DNA of 37,369 bases, taken from assembly GCA_002306315.1 (NCBI GenBank), contig DBRK01000024.1, positions 1 through 37,369 of the forward strand, given 5' to 3'. Both the position numbers and the translations under genes were made by a program. Of the stretch, positions 22,758 through 30,945 are shown piece after piece. Position 1 is the first letter of the stretch, and every line of letters begins with the position of its first letter. Source of the stretch: Patescibacteria group bacterium UBA1370. Lineage in GTDB: Bacteria > Patescibacteriota > Microgenomatia > UBA1400 > PJMF01. The notes below the pieces were generated by a model. It worked only from the letters and a program-made list of their open reading frames with translations. It had not been told where the DNA came from and did not search any database.

Positions 22758-23250
22758 AACCCAGACTTTTGTTGGACTTTTTGTCATTTTGTTGGGGCTT
22801 GATATGCTCTTCGATATCAACCTCTTCCGAATTCTTTTCCCATTAATTATTATTTGGTTTGGTTTTACCATTCTCACTGGCCGCAAGAATATGGACTTTT
22901 CTAAGGTTGCTGTCACTGATGAAGATTTTCTGAAGCGGGTGCTGATTTTTTCCGGAATTAATACAAAAATCACCAGCAAGGCTTTTGGTGGAGGTGAAGT
23001 GGTGGCTATTTTTGGCGGCGGTGAGATTGATATCACCGAAGTCCAGGCAGCCGGTAGTGATATTAAAATTGATTTAGTGGCTATTTTTGGCAGCCTCAAG
23101 ATCCGCGTTCCTGAGAACTGGGTGGTTCAGTCGGGTGGCGTCGGGATTCTCGGCGGTTTTAACAACTCAACTACAGCCAAAAAAGGCAGAAAAGTGGCTG
23201 CCAAGATCGAGGGTGTGGCTATTTTGGGTGGTGTCGAGATTGCCAACTAA
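22750..23250 (+). CDS. LiaF-like envelope-stress protein
   Basis: The 166-residue protein has two membrane helices with F-V-G-L-F-V-I-L-L-G-L-D-M-L and F-P-L-I-I-I-W-F-G, then a repetitive beta-rich C-terminal domain (V-V-A-I-F-G-G-G-E-I-D, L-V-A-I-F-G-S-L-K-I-R-V-P, V-G-I-L-G-G, V-A-I-L-G-G-V-E-I). This F-G-G/L-G-G ladder is typical of the LiaF C-terminal, cell-wall-active-antibiotics-response domain. AAAGGAG lies 6 bases before the ATG inside the upstream gene. In Firmicutes LiaF represses LiaRS; here that partner is not in view. Confidence 0.88.
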   Translation: MSRTQTFVGLFVILLGLDMLFDINLFRILFPLIIIWFGFTILTGRKNMDFSKVAVTDEDFLKRVLIFSGINTKITSKAFGGGEVVAIFGGGEIDITEVQAAGSDIKIDLVAIFGSLKIRVPENWVVQSGGVGILGGFNNSTTAKKGRKVAAKIEGVAILGGVEIAN

Positions 23251-23359
23251 ACAAGAGACCGCTTTCCACTACGACATTTTGTAGTGCATTAAGTGCTGGT
23301 TTCGTTATCTCACGTATTTGTCTATATTGAGAATAATATAACTCAACTGAAAGGCTGCA

Positions 23360-23563
23360 GTGGGGGGAAGAAGAAGAGGAGAGTTTTTGCAGGCAATGCA
23401 AGAGGTATATGCTCCAGATGGAACACGCAAAATGTGGGATAGGCCACTGTCACCTGACGAAGCCAGAAGGCACGAAGAAGAAGGGGAGTATCGTCACCAA
23501 CTAGGTGAAAGAAATAGAGCTCAAGATGCTGCTCGTAGGCTTACTGAGCAGGCTACAACTTGA
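23360..23563 (+). CDS. small charged hypothetical protein
   Basis: The 67-residue frame from GTG 23360 (or 55 residues from ATG 23396) encodes a soluble, highly charged, Arg/Glu-rich helix-forming protein with R-P-L-S-P-D-E-A-R-R-H-E-E-E-G-E-Y in the middle. The composition is protein-like and the strand matches its neighbours, but there is no recognisable family. The ribosome site is ambiguous: AAGG lies shortly before the GTG and AGG directly before the ATG. Treat it as a probable small gene of unknown function. Confidence 0.5.
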   Translation: MGGRRRGEFLQAMQEVYAPDGTRKMWDRPLSPDEARRHEEEGEYRHQLGERNRAQDAARRLTEQATT

Positions 23564-23581
23564 GTTTTGCACCCTCCCCGC

Positions 23582-23610
23582 TTGACACCCCGCTAAATAT
23601 ATTCTAAATT
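23582..23610 (+). promoter_or_regulatory. promoter of TauE-cupredoxin/CopZ/MGMT operon
   Basis: A consensus TTGACA (23582-23587) is followed after 17 bases by TAAATT (23605-23610). Transcription would begin near 23617, giving a leader of about 27 bases before ATG 23644. Confidence 0.55.
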
Positions 23611-23643
23611 ACGAATGTATTCCTAGTTCGGGCTGCTTGCGTT

Positions 23644-24759
23644 ATGGACTTATTGATAATTTTCCTTACAGGCCTGACTACAGGCGGCTTATCTTGCTTG
23701 GCCATGCAAGGCGGTTTGCTGGCCAGTGTTATTGCCAACCAGAAGGATCAGGAGTTGGCTGAGTCAGCCGCTGACAAGGAAATCAAGAAAGCCCGGCTAC
23801 GGGAAAAATATCTCAAGACTATCAAAAACAGCCAATGGCTGACTGTGACCTTAGACGAGCTGGACATTTTGCCGGTGCTGATGTTCTTGGGCGCCAAGCT
23901 GGTTTCCCATACCATTCTGGGTTTTCTGCTCGGTACATTGGGTTCGGTTATCACTCTGAGCCTGGGAGTGAGAATTGCCTTCCAGATATTTACCGCTTTG
24001 TTCATGTTCGGCACGGCCATGAATTTGCTGAATGTCCATCCGATTTTTCGGTATATAGCCTTCCAGCCGCCAAAATTTTTACAAAGAGCAGTCCGCAACA
24101 CTAGCAGAAGCCGGGCTTTGTTTGCGCCGGCGGTGTTGGGTATGCTGACGATATTTATCCCATGCGGGGTGACACAGGCGATGGAGGTTTTGGCAATCAA
24201 TACAGGCAATCCCATTTATGGAGCGTTGATAATGTTCTCATTTGTTCTTGGCACTAGCCCATTGTTTGCCATCCTTGGTGTCGCCACGGCCAAATTATCA
24301 GAATCATGGAATCAAGTATTTAACAAAGTCGCTGCTTATACACTTATTGTAATGGCAATTTATGGCGCGAACGGGGCGCTTTTGGTAATTGGGTCTCCCC
24401 TGACGCTTAATAAATTAGTACGCCCTGTGACTTACTTTTTCTCGGAAGAAAGGTTTGCGGGTGGCGCCAGCGGTATGGCGGCGATTGAAGATGGCAAGCA
24501 GCAGGTGAAAATCAGCATCCTTAACAGCGGTTATGAGCCGCGTTACGTCAGAGTCAAGGCCGGCATTCCTGTCAATCTAACGCTGGAGAGCCAGGATGTT
24601 TATTCATGCGCCCTAGCTTTTGTGATGCGTGATTTTGGCATCAATACCTTTTTGAAGTCAACTGACTTGCAGACCTTTACTTTCACTCCAAATAAACCTG
24701 GCAAATATACTTACACTTGTTCTATGGGCATGTACACAGGCACTTTGGAAGTCATATAG
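23644..24759 (+). CDS. TauE/SafE-family membrane protein fused to a cupredoxin domain
   Basis: The 371-residue protein has about six or seven membrane helices (1-260) with T-G-G-L-S-C near the N-terminus and I-F-I-P-C-G-V-T-Q-A-M in the middle. This GLSC/PCG pair is typical of TauE/SafE (UreH/DsbD-like) transporters and resembles reductant- or metal-handling CcdA-type proteins. Residues about 275-371 form an exported cupredoxin-like domain (V-K-I-S-I-L-N-S-G-Y-E-P-R-Y-V) ending with T-C-S-M-G-M-Y-T-G, whose Cys and Met residues are copper ligands. The following CopZ-like gene supports a copper role. Direction and substrate of transport are not known. Confidence 0.9.
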   Translation: MDLLIIFLTGLTTGGLSCLAMQGGLLASVIANQKDQELAESAADKEIKKARLREKYLKTIKNSQWLTVTLDELDILPVLMFLGAKLVSHTILGFLLGTLGSVITLSLGVRIAFQIFTALFMFGTAMNLLNVHPIFRYIAFQPPKFLQRAVRNTSRSRALFAPAVLGMLTIFIPCGVTQAMEVLAINTGNPIYGALIMFSFVLGTSPLFAILGVATAKLSESWNQVFNKVAAYTLIVMAIYGANGALLVIGSPLTLNKLVRPVTYFFSEERFAGGASGMAAIEDGKQQVKISILNSGYEPRYVRVKAGIPVNLTLESQDVYSCALAFVMRDFGINTFLKSTDLQTFTFTPNKPGKYTYTCSMGMYTGTLEVI

Positions 24760-24766
24760 GAGGATA

Positions 24767-25015
24767 ATGTTCAAACTATTTAGCAAATCCAAACCAGTTG
24801 GTGAAAAAGCGGTTTTTACAATTGACGGTATGCACTGCACTAGCTGTAGCATGAATATTACTGGCGCTTTGGAGGACACTAAAGGTGTTATCAAGGCAGA
24901 CATCAACTATGCCAAATCTCAGGCAACAGTTGAATACGACCCGACCAAAACCAACGCCGCCGAGCTGAAAAAAGCCATCAAAGATGCCGGTTACGATGCT
25001 GATCAGATAGTATAA
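24767..25015 (+). CDS. copZ: CopZ-like heavy-metal-associated domain protein
   Basis: The 82-residue protein has a short basic/hydrophobic N-terminus and one ferredoxin-like HMA domain with the metal loop G-M-H-C-T-S-C-S and a later Y-D-A-D-Q. Such proteins carry Cu(I) to P-type ATPases. A perfect AGGAGG overlaps the stop of the TauE-cupredoxin gene, so translation is coupled. The H-C-x-x-C form matches the HMA domain of the CopA encoded at 33288-35555, a plausible partner. Confidence 0.92.
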   Translation: MFKLFSKSKPVGEKAVFTIDGMHCTSCSMNITGALEDTKGVIKADINYAKSQATVEYDPTKTNAAELKKAIKDAGYDADQIV

Positions 25016-25027
25016 AATACGGCTGCG

Positions 25028-25333
25028 ATGACATTCAGAGAGAAGGTTTACCAGATCACTCGCCAAATCCCTAAGGGCAAGGTAGCTACTTATAAACAAA
25101 TTGCTGTGTTGGCCGGAAACCCCAAGGCCGCCAGGGCAGTCGGCATGTGTATGCGGACTAATCCTGATGCCCCGGCAGTGCCTTGCCACCGGGTGGTGGC
25201 CGCAGACGGGAGCTTAACGGGCTACTCTGCCGGTGAAGGTTTGATAACTAAGTTAGCAATGCTTAAAGCGGAAGGTGTGACGCTCAAAGGCGGTCGGGTG
25301 GATTTGCAAGCTTCCCAATGGGACCGCTCTTAA
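25028..25333 (+). CDS. MGMT (alkylguanine-DNA alkyltransferase) domain protein
   Basis: The 101-residue protein consists only of the C-terminal DNA-binding and active-site domain of methylated-DNA cysteine S-methyltransferases. It retains the nucleophile in V-P-C-H-R-V (Cys53), the A-R-A-V-G-M helix and the G-Y-S-A-G loop. Alkyltransferase-like proteins usually replace this Cys with Trp, so this one may be an active repair protein, although it lacks the usual N-terminal domain. It starts 12 bases after the copZ-like gene, apparently in the same operon. Its role there is unclear. Confidence 0.92.
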   Translation: MTFREKVYQITRQIPKGKVATYKQIAVLAGNPKAARAVGMCMRTNPDAPAVPCHRVVAADGSLTGYSAGEGLITKLAMLKAEGVTLKGGRVDLQASQWDRS

Positions 25334-25341
25334 ACTGGTAC

Positions 25342-27942
25342 TCATTTCCACAGGTTCTGTAGATATCGAGTGTGTAGGGCGGTGCCAAACCACGCCCAAT
25401 TCTGAGTGTAGTAATTTTGCGGGTCCTCCCAGTAGGCATACTCAGGATCTTGATAAAATTTTGCCTGAATGTGTTTTTCATAAATATGCTCTGCCATCTC
25501 AGGGTTAACTACGGAAAAATAACCGAGGTTACCGCTATAGGCGGCGACTGATTCATATTCTTCCCAGACTTCACCATCGTGCTGATAGGCGGTTGCCAGC
25601 CTGCCAGCGCTGTAATATTCATCCTCTAGAAAAGAGAGCGAGGTTAAATAATCAAAAGCCCTGGTGTCTTGAAACCACTGGTAGTCAAGGGCAATACGCC
25701 AAGGCGTTCGGAAGGCATTATATGAGTACTCACTGGCGTGAGGCTGGTTTTGAGTCGGTTGGCGGGCCGTAAAGGTGCTCTTGTTGATTGCACACCACTC
25801 AGGTGGTAGGACTCCGTCATCCTTATCTAGGTTGGCAGTTGTACACATCTGCAATACTTCATAAGAAGTATCAACCAATTGGTTCCATGGGCGGCTTGGA
25901 TCTGCCTGTGCGAATATCCGGTAGGAGGCAGGTGACAAATAGGAGGGATTGATGATGATTTCGTTGCTTTGGTTTGCCCAATTGCCAGCACTCAGGTAAT
26001 ATTTGTTGCCAGCTTGAACCACTTCTTGGTCCCAGATGGCGGCGATGATTCGCTGCGCTTCGGATAAATATGTTTGGTTCCCCCATTTTTTATGGGCAAA
26101 GAGTAGGGCTAATGCAATATCCTGGTCAGCATCAGCCGCCGTGCCTTGATCAACCGTTATCCGTCCGTCAATGTCATTCCACTTCCAGGAAAATAACCCC
26201 TGGGGTTGTTGCAGATTATCTGTTGTCCACTTCAGGACTTGGTCAAAAGTTTCTTTATCATCCATCCAGACTGCTCGAAGCAGCGCATAGGATTGCCCTT
26301 CTGAGGTCGATTCTCCCTGCCGGTATGGATCGATCACTCGCCCAGAGATAATGAAGTGTTGTTTGTAGCTTTTCCAAGCGCTCGACAGGATGCGTTCGAA
26401 ACCTCGCGTAGCCCAGAACTCTACACCCCAATCATCATTCCAAAAGATGGCGACTGGATCAGAATTATGCCAAGCTGCCAAAGTGATATCCAAGCCAACT
26501 GTGGTAATATCGTTTTCCATTTGTGGCGTCAGAGCAATCATATGAATATTTTCCGGACTGCCGTTCAGAAGCTCTGAAGCTAACTCCGGATCAAGATCAA
26601 CCTTCCAGTACCACTCAGCATGCTCAAAATTTTTTCCCTCTCCTCTTTCATGAAGGTCGACATATCCATAATTATCGATGACATAAAAAGCTTGTGGGTC
26701 GTCTCTGGCGAGCATCCATTCGACTGCCTCTATTTGTGGAGTAGTTTGATCAGCTGCGTAGAGATTGAGATCACCTCTAATCTTGGAGGCATGATGAAGT
26801 GCAGTGAGTGTGAAAATAAGTGCTGTAACAACCATTAAACTCGGTCGGAGGTAGGCGGCTATGTTGCCAGCAGCAATTCTTTCAAGGCGTTTTTGCAAAT
26901 ACCAGACTGCAACAGCAATATTTAAGGCTAACAAAGGTATAAGGGGAACCACATAAAATTCGATAACTAAACCACCCCGCATTAGAAATGCCCACATTGA
27001 TGCTGCCAGCAATCCCGCTAGTCGTGAAACTTTGTTGCGAATACCGATTAGCAAATTGGCGAGAGTAGTTAACGCACCGGCAACGATGATCACCGGATCA
27101 TCTCGCATCCAATTTCTGACGTTTGACCAAAAAGTGCTTTTTTCCAGGTCGAGAATGCCGCCTCCTTCCCTGCTGAGCTGGTGGGCGAAGGTACCAAGGA
27201 GGCTGACATGCTCTTCAGTTCCACCCAGCCAGGTGCCGGTAGGAAAAAGTTCATTTTTCAAAAATGCATATAAGAAGTAAACAGAAGTTACGATCAGCAC
27301 TATGGAAAGCCACATCGCCATTGCAAACATCTTGTGCTTACGGTGAGCAGCAAGAAATATGATGTACAGAAACACGGGGATAAAAAAAATGGCATTTTCC
27401 TTTGTCAATATACTTATTCCAAATGTAACAGCGCTGATGATGCTATAGCGCAGTTTATAGTTGTTTCGCATTATTAACACTAAAGACAGCAGCAGCCAAA
27501 AAGTCATAATGTTGTCCAGAAGTACTCTTCGTTGAAAATAAATTCCCAGTGGTGTGAGGGAAAAAATGAGGACGCTTAATAAACCTGCGTATTTGCTATT
27601 GGTGAGTTGTTTAGTGGCTATGTATAAAAACGCAGCGGATAAAATATGCAGTATCAACATAAGCACCCGGCCAGAGTTAACAGAAAAACCAAAAGTAAAA
27701 AAGCCGCCGGTAACTATAGTCCAAAGGGCAATTAATATCCATCCGGCTGGAGCGTGGTCATACCAATAAGTATATGGGGCTAATTTTCCCTCCTTAATTA
27801 ACGACCAAGCTTGAGCCATATATGCGCCTTCGTCATTTTCATAGTAGGGAAAATGAAACATGTTATAAGCGTGAGCAAGTGCTGCAGTTGTCAATACTGC
27901 CAGCAACGCCAATTTTTCTTTTCTCTCAAAAGTGTTTTTCAT
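25342..27942 (-). CDS. GT39-type membrane glycosyltransferase fused to a GH8 domain
   Basis: The 866-residue protein has about twelve membrane helices (11-382) of the GT-C fold, with the acidic D37-E38 motif (Y-E-N-D-E-G-A-Y) in the first outer loop, typical of GT39/PMT-like lipid-linked sugar transferases. After a linker domain (about 390-510), residues about 515-866 resemble glycoside hydrolase family 8: S-T-S-E-G-Q-S-Y with probable general acid Glu548, and A-D-A-D-Q-D-I-A-L-A-L with Asp604/606/608. GH8 includes the cellulase BcsZ that accompanies bacterial cellulose synthases. The gene starts 5 bases after the double-GT2 gene, with AAGGA overlapping that stop. I infer a polymer-making or polymer-trimming partner. 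Confidence 0.85.
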   Translation of the reverse strand: MKNTFERKEKLALLAVLTTAALAHAYNMFHFPYYENDEGAYMAQAWSLIKEGKLAPYTYWYDHAPAGWILIALWTIVTGGFFTFGFSVNSGRVLMLILHILSAAFLYIATKQLTNSKYAGLLSVLIFSLTPLGIYFQRRVLLDNIMTFWLLLSLVLIMRNNYKLRYSIISAVTFGISILTKENAIFFIPVFLYIIFLAAHRKHKMFAMAMWLSIVLIVTSVYFLYAFLKNELFPTGTWLGGTEEHVSLLGTFAHQLSREGGGILDLEKSTFWSNVRNWMRDDPVIIVAGALTTLANLLIGIRNKVSRLAGLLAASMWAFLMRGGLVIEFYVVPLIPLLALNIAVAVWYLQKRLERIAAGNIAAYLRPSLMVVTALIFTLTALHHASKIRGDLNLYAADQTTPQIEAVEWMLARDDPQAFYVIDNYGYVDLHERGEGKNFEHAEWYWKVDLDPELASELLNGSPENIHMIALTPQMENDITTVGLDITLAAWHNSDPVAIFWNDDWGVEFWATRGFERILSSAWKSYKQHFIISGRVIDPYRQGESTSEGQSYALLRAVWMDDKETFDQVLKWTTDNLQQPQGLFSWKWNDIDGRITVDQGTAADADQDIALALLFAHKKWGNQTYLSEAQRIIAAIWDQEVVQAGNKYYLSAGNWANQSNEIIINPSYLSPASYRIFAQADPSRPWNQLVDTSYEVLQMCTTANLDKDDGVLPPEWCAINKSTFTARQPTQNQPHASEYSYNAFRTPWRIALDYQWFQDTRAFDYLTSLSFLEDEYYSAGRLATAYQHDGEVWEEYESVAAYSGNLGYFSVVNPEMAEHIYEKHIQAKFYQDPEYAYWEDPQNYYTQNWAWFGTALHTRYLQNLWK

Positions 27943-27947
27943 TATCC

Positions 27948-30071
27948 TTAAGCCTGTTCAAATGAATATGTTTCTTCCTGGAAAAAATCCTTCACCCGAT
28001 GCGAGTTTAAATGCCGAGTTTTTTCCCAGATGGTATTCCCGGTTATAAAACGGATAAATGCCCTCAAAGCGCTGAAGCCCAAGACCAGTTGGAAAGGTAG
28101 GAAGCTCAGCACTAATTTAAGAGGCAACAACAGGTAGAATGGTTTTTTATACTCCCTGGTAAATTCATACATGCCGATGTTGTAAATCACTAACTGCAGA
28201 AGCAATATCAACAGTGGAAGAGTAGTCAGCAGAGCGATGGTGATTGGCAGTTTCAGAGTAAAGGCAATGGCAACAGACATTGGGATGAGAATAAACAGAA
28301 GTGTTTGCAGCTGTGGCAGCAGCAGTGTGTATACGGCCAGCAACCGCTGTCCAAATCCCGGCAGCCTCGACCAGTGTTTTTTCATTAATACTTGCAAAAA
28401 TCCTTGGTTCCACCTAGTCCGCTGGCGGATAAAGCTCCTGGTGTCATGAGGCGTTTCCTCCTGAGTGGCGTGTTGGCTGCTATATACAACTTTAAATTTT
28501 GCACCCATGGCGCTGAGGCGCATGCCTATTTCCGCGTCTTCAGTCAAGCAATTTTCATCCCACCCCCCGACAGCCTCAAGTACGGTTCTGCGGAAAAAGA
28601 CGGTGTTGCCGCCCAGCGGAATAAACCCTTGCTCAGCAAAAAAATGCAGAGTGGACTTAAACCAAAAATAATATTCCATCACATTCAAGAGTGAAAACCA
28701 TTTTGACCGGTAATTCATGAGTTGGACACCTGATTGAATGACATGCAGTTTACGGTCTTGAAACAAAGTATTGATTATGTTGAAAATGTTGGGATGCGGT
28801 TGATCCTCAGCATCAAAAACACACACGACATCGCCCCTGGCTTGGTGCAAGCCGAGGTTTAAGCTGTGGGGTTTATTAATGGGATAATCATCAAATAATA
28901 GGAGCCTGACATTAGCGCGACTTTTGTTGATAAATGCTGAAACTGCAGAAATTGTTTTAGCATCGTCTGTTCTGCATACGACAAGCGTTTCCATTAAGTG
29001 CTGGGGATAATTAATCGCAGTGACTGCTTGGAGTGTGTCAGCAATAACTGTTTCTTCATGCCGGGCTGGAATGATGGTTGTGAAGGTATGATTGGGAACT
29101 GCGAATATTTTTGGGGGTTTGTCTTTTTCTATTCTTGTCGAGTCTTCCCATGCATAGATCATCCAGTACAAACTAATAACGCCTTGTATGGTTAGAAGCA
29201 CGGAGAGAGAAGTTATAGCTGCGCTGAGGAGCCGTTGGGGAGTGGGAAGCGTGAGACTGAGGTCGGTGTTGCTCAGGATGGCTGCAGTTGCAAACAGAAT
29301 AAGCAAAGGCAGTAGGATCAAGGGAAAGGCTTTCACGACCGACCACTTGTAAGCCAAGTATCTTCTTAACAATTTTTTTAAGTCTCTAAGAGAAGCAGAA
29401 GAATTGCCAAGAGGCTGAGCGGCAACTCTTAAGGGAATCTCACTAATGGCGACTCCTTTTTTGGCGGCATTTTTCAGCAACAAGGCTGGATATGTATCAT
29501 CACTTTCTTTTATCTGGATAAAGTCGCTGCGCATTAAAACCTCAGCACTGAAGGCCCGATATCTGCTGGAACAATCTCTGATAGTTTTGATTCCACTAAA
29601 AGCACGGGCTAGAGCATTTCTCAACCAACAGTTGATTAATTGGACTAGCGGCCAGTTTTCCGGAAATGATCCGCCTTTGACAAAACGGGAGGCAATGGCC
29701 AGCTCGGATTTGCCGCTCATAATTTCCATGATCAGGACAGGTATGAGAACAGGGTTGTGATTAGTGTTGGCGTCCATTTGGACGACAATATCCGCCCCCA
29801 TCGCTCCGAGCGCATATGCAAATCCTTGTTTAAGGGCAGCCCCTATGCCATTTCCATTACTGCTGATCAGCTTGATATTATGATTGAACGACAGCAGATT
29901 GTGGATTAATTTACCGGATCCATTTGGTGAGTTGTCATCAATGACCAGCACTTGAAGCCGCACATGTGAAGGCAGTTTTTGTTGTTGGGCAAGGACAGTG
30001 CGAAGATGATCTCTGATATCACGGGCGTCGTTGTGAGTTGGCAGGACTACTACTGCCTTGATCATAGCCAT
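27948..30071 (-). CDS. double GT2 fusion: DPM1-like plus cellulose-synthase-like glycosyltransferase
   Basis: The 707-residue protein carries two family 2 glycosyltransferases. The first (3-235) resembles dolichyl/polyprenyl-phosphate mannosyltransferases: V-V-L-P-T-H-N-D, V-I-D-D-N-S-P-N-G-S-G, Q-M-D-A-N. Two membrane helices (about 248-310) follow. The second (325-560) resembles processive cellulose-synthase/XagB-like enzymes: F-D-A-E-D (420-423), T-E-D-A-E (510-512) and Q-R-T-R-W (550-554), then about four helices and W-E-K-T-R-H near the end. I infer that one half charges a lipid carrier while the other polymerises sugars. The GT39-GH8 gene immediately downstream completes the module. No PilZ domain is present, so c-di-GMP control is not indicated. 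Confidence 0.88.
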   Translation of the reverse strand: MAMIKAVVVLPTHNDARDIRDHLRTVLAQQQKLPSHVRLQVLVIDDNSPNGSGKLIHNLLSFNHNIKLISSNGNGIGAALKQGFAYALGAMGADIVVQMDANTNHNPVLIPVLIMEIMSGKSELAIASRFVKGGSFPENWPLVQLINCWLRNALARAFSGIKTIRDCSSRYRAFSAEVLMRSDFIQIKESDDTYPALLLKNAAKKGVAISEIPLRVAAQPLGNSSASLRDLKKLLRRYLAYKWSVVKAFPLILLPLLILFATAAILSNTDLSLTLPTPQRLLSAAITSLSVLLTIQGVISLYWMIYAWEDSTRIEKDKPPKIFAVPNHTFTTIIPARHEETVIADTLQAVTAINYPQHLMETLVVCRTDDAKTISAVSAFINKSRANVRLLLFDDYPINKPHSLNLGLHQARGDVVCVFDAEDQPHPNIFNIINTLFQDRKLHVIQSGVQLMNYRSKWFSLLNVMEYYFWFKSTLHFFAEQGFIPLGGNTVFFRRTVLEAVGGWDENCLTEDAEIGMRLSAMGAKFKVVYSSQHATQEETPHDTRSFIRQRTRWNQGFLQVLMKKHWSRLPGFGQRLLAVYTLLLPQLQTLLFILIPMSVAIAFTLKLPITIALLTTLPLLILLLQLVIYNIGMYEFTREYKKPFYLLLPLKLVLSFLPFQLVLGFSALRAFIRFITGNTIWEKTRHLNSHRVKDFFQEETYSFEQA

Positions 30072-30267
30072 AAAATGAGTCTTTGCTACACAATGATACG
30101 TTCAGTTGTAACGGTTTTTATTGTCCATGAATATAAGTTTTGTAGGTGGCATTAAAGTAATAACGCGGTAAGAAAGTTTCACTTAACCCGGTTTAAGAAT
30201 CTCTTACCAATTTTTGTTTGGTCTCTGATTCAAGCAACTTAAGGTAAGGAGTATTTGGAAAGATTTC
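30072..30267. other. divergent intergenic region with structured element
   Basis: These 196 bases separate the GT2 gene from the PIG-L gene. They hold a near-palindrome CTTAACCCGGTTTAAG (30182-30197, 14 of 16 positions symmetric) enclosed by GGTAAGA (30167-30173) and its complement TCTTACC (30202-30208). It may be an operator or RNA hairpin. I see no gene in it. Confidence 0.45.
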
Positions 30268-30945
30268 ATGATAAACAGCATGGAGAGCGGTGGTATTTTG
30301 GCAGTTTTTGCTCATCCAGATGATGAATCATTTGGCCCTGGAGGCACCTTAGCCAACTGGACTAAGGAATATGAAGTCAATGTGATCTGCGTAACAGACG
30401 GCAACGACCCAGCCGTTAATGGGAAATTAGCAGAAGTCAGATCCACAGAGCTGCGAGAAGCGGCAGCAATATTAGGTATCAACAAGGTTTATGAATTGGG
30501 TTATCCGGACGGCAAACTCTGCAACGCTTTGTATCACGATCTAGCAGCCAAAATCCAGGAGATTACTGAGTTGCTCAAACCCTCTCGATTAGTAACTTTT
30601 GAGCCAAGGGGTGTGTCCGGACACATTGACCACGCGGCAGTGGCCTTGATCAGTAGTTATGTCTACGAACGGGCAGATTACATCAGAGAAATTTGGTATT
30701 ACTGTGAATCAAAAGATTTTACAGACAAGGTTGATGATTATTTTATTTATTTCCCAAGGGGTTTCGACAGGCAAGAAGTTGACAGGGTGATATCGGTTGA
30801 AAGTATTTGGCAGACGAAAGTTAAGGCTATGAAAGCCCATGCGGCACAAATGAAGGATGTTGAAAACATCCTCGCTTTAAAAGAACCGCTCAAGAAAGAG
30901 GAATATTTTTTTGTAACCACTAAAGAAGGACGAAACAATGGCTAA
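30268..30945 (+). CDS. PIG-L (LmbE-like) family deacetylase
   Basis: The 225-residue protein is a complete PIG-L/LmbE enzyme: zinc motif A-H-P-D-D-E near residue 15, G-G-T-L-A, and the second zinc motif G-H-I-D-H-A. The family removes acetyl groups from GlcNAc-type sugars, including GlcNAc-PI, mycothiol and bacillithiol precursors. No thiol-pathway genes are nearby; the divergent polysaccharide module makes a sugar-polymer or lipid-linked sugar substrate plausible. ATG 30268 follows GGAAAG. The 3' end overlaps the CuA-like gene by 8 bases. Confidence 0.94.
   Translation: MINSMESGGILAVFAHPDDESFGPGGTLANWTKEYEVNVICVTDGNDPAVNGKLAEVRSTELREAAAILGINKVYELGYPDGKLCNALYHDLAAKIQEITELLKPSRLVTFEPRGVSGHIDHAAVALISSYVYERADYIREIWYYCESKDFTDKVDDYFIYFPRGFDRQEVDRVISVESIWQTKVKAMKAHAAQMKDVENILALKEPLKKEEYFFVTTKEGRNNG

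Noticed and set aside
23267..23286. CACTAC/GTAGTG hairpin after the LiaF-like gene
   Set aside because: The stem is only 6 bp with an 8-base loop and no following T tract, so it is not a convincing terminator.
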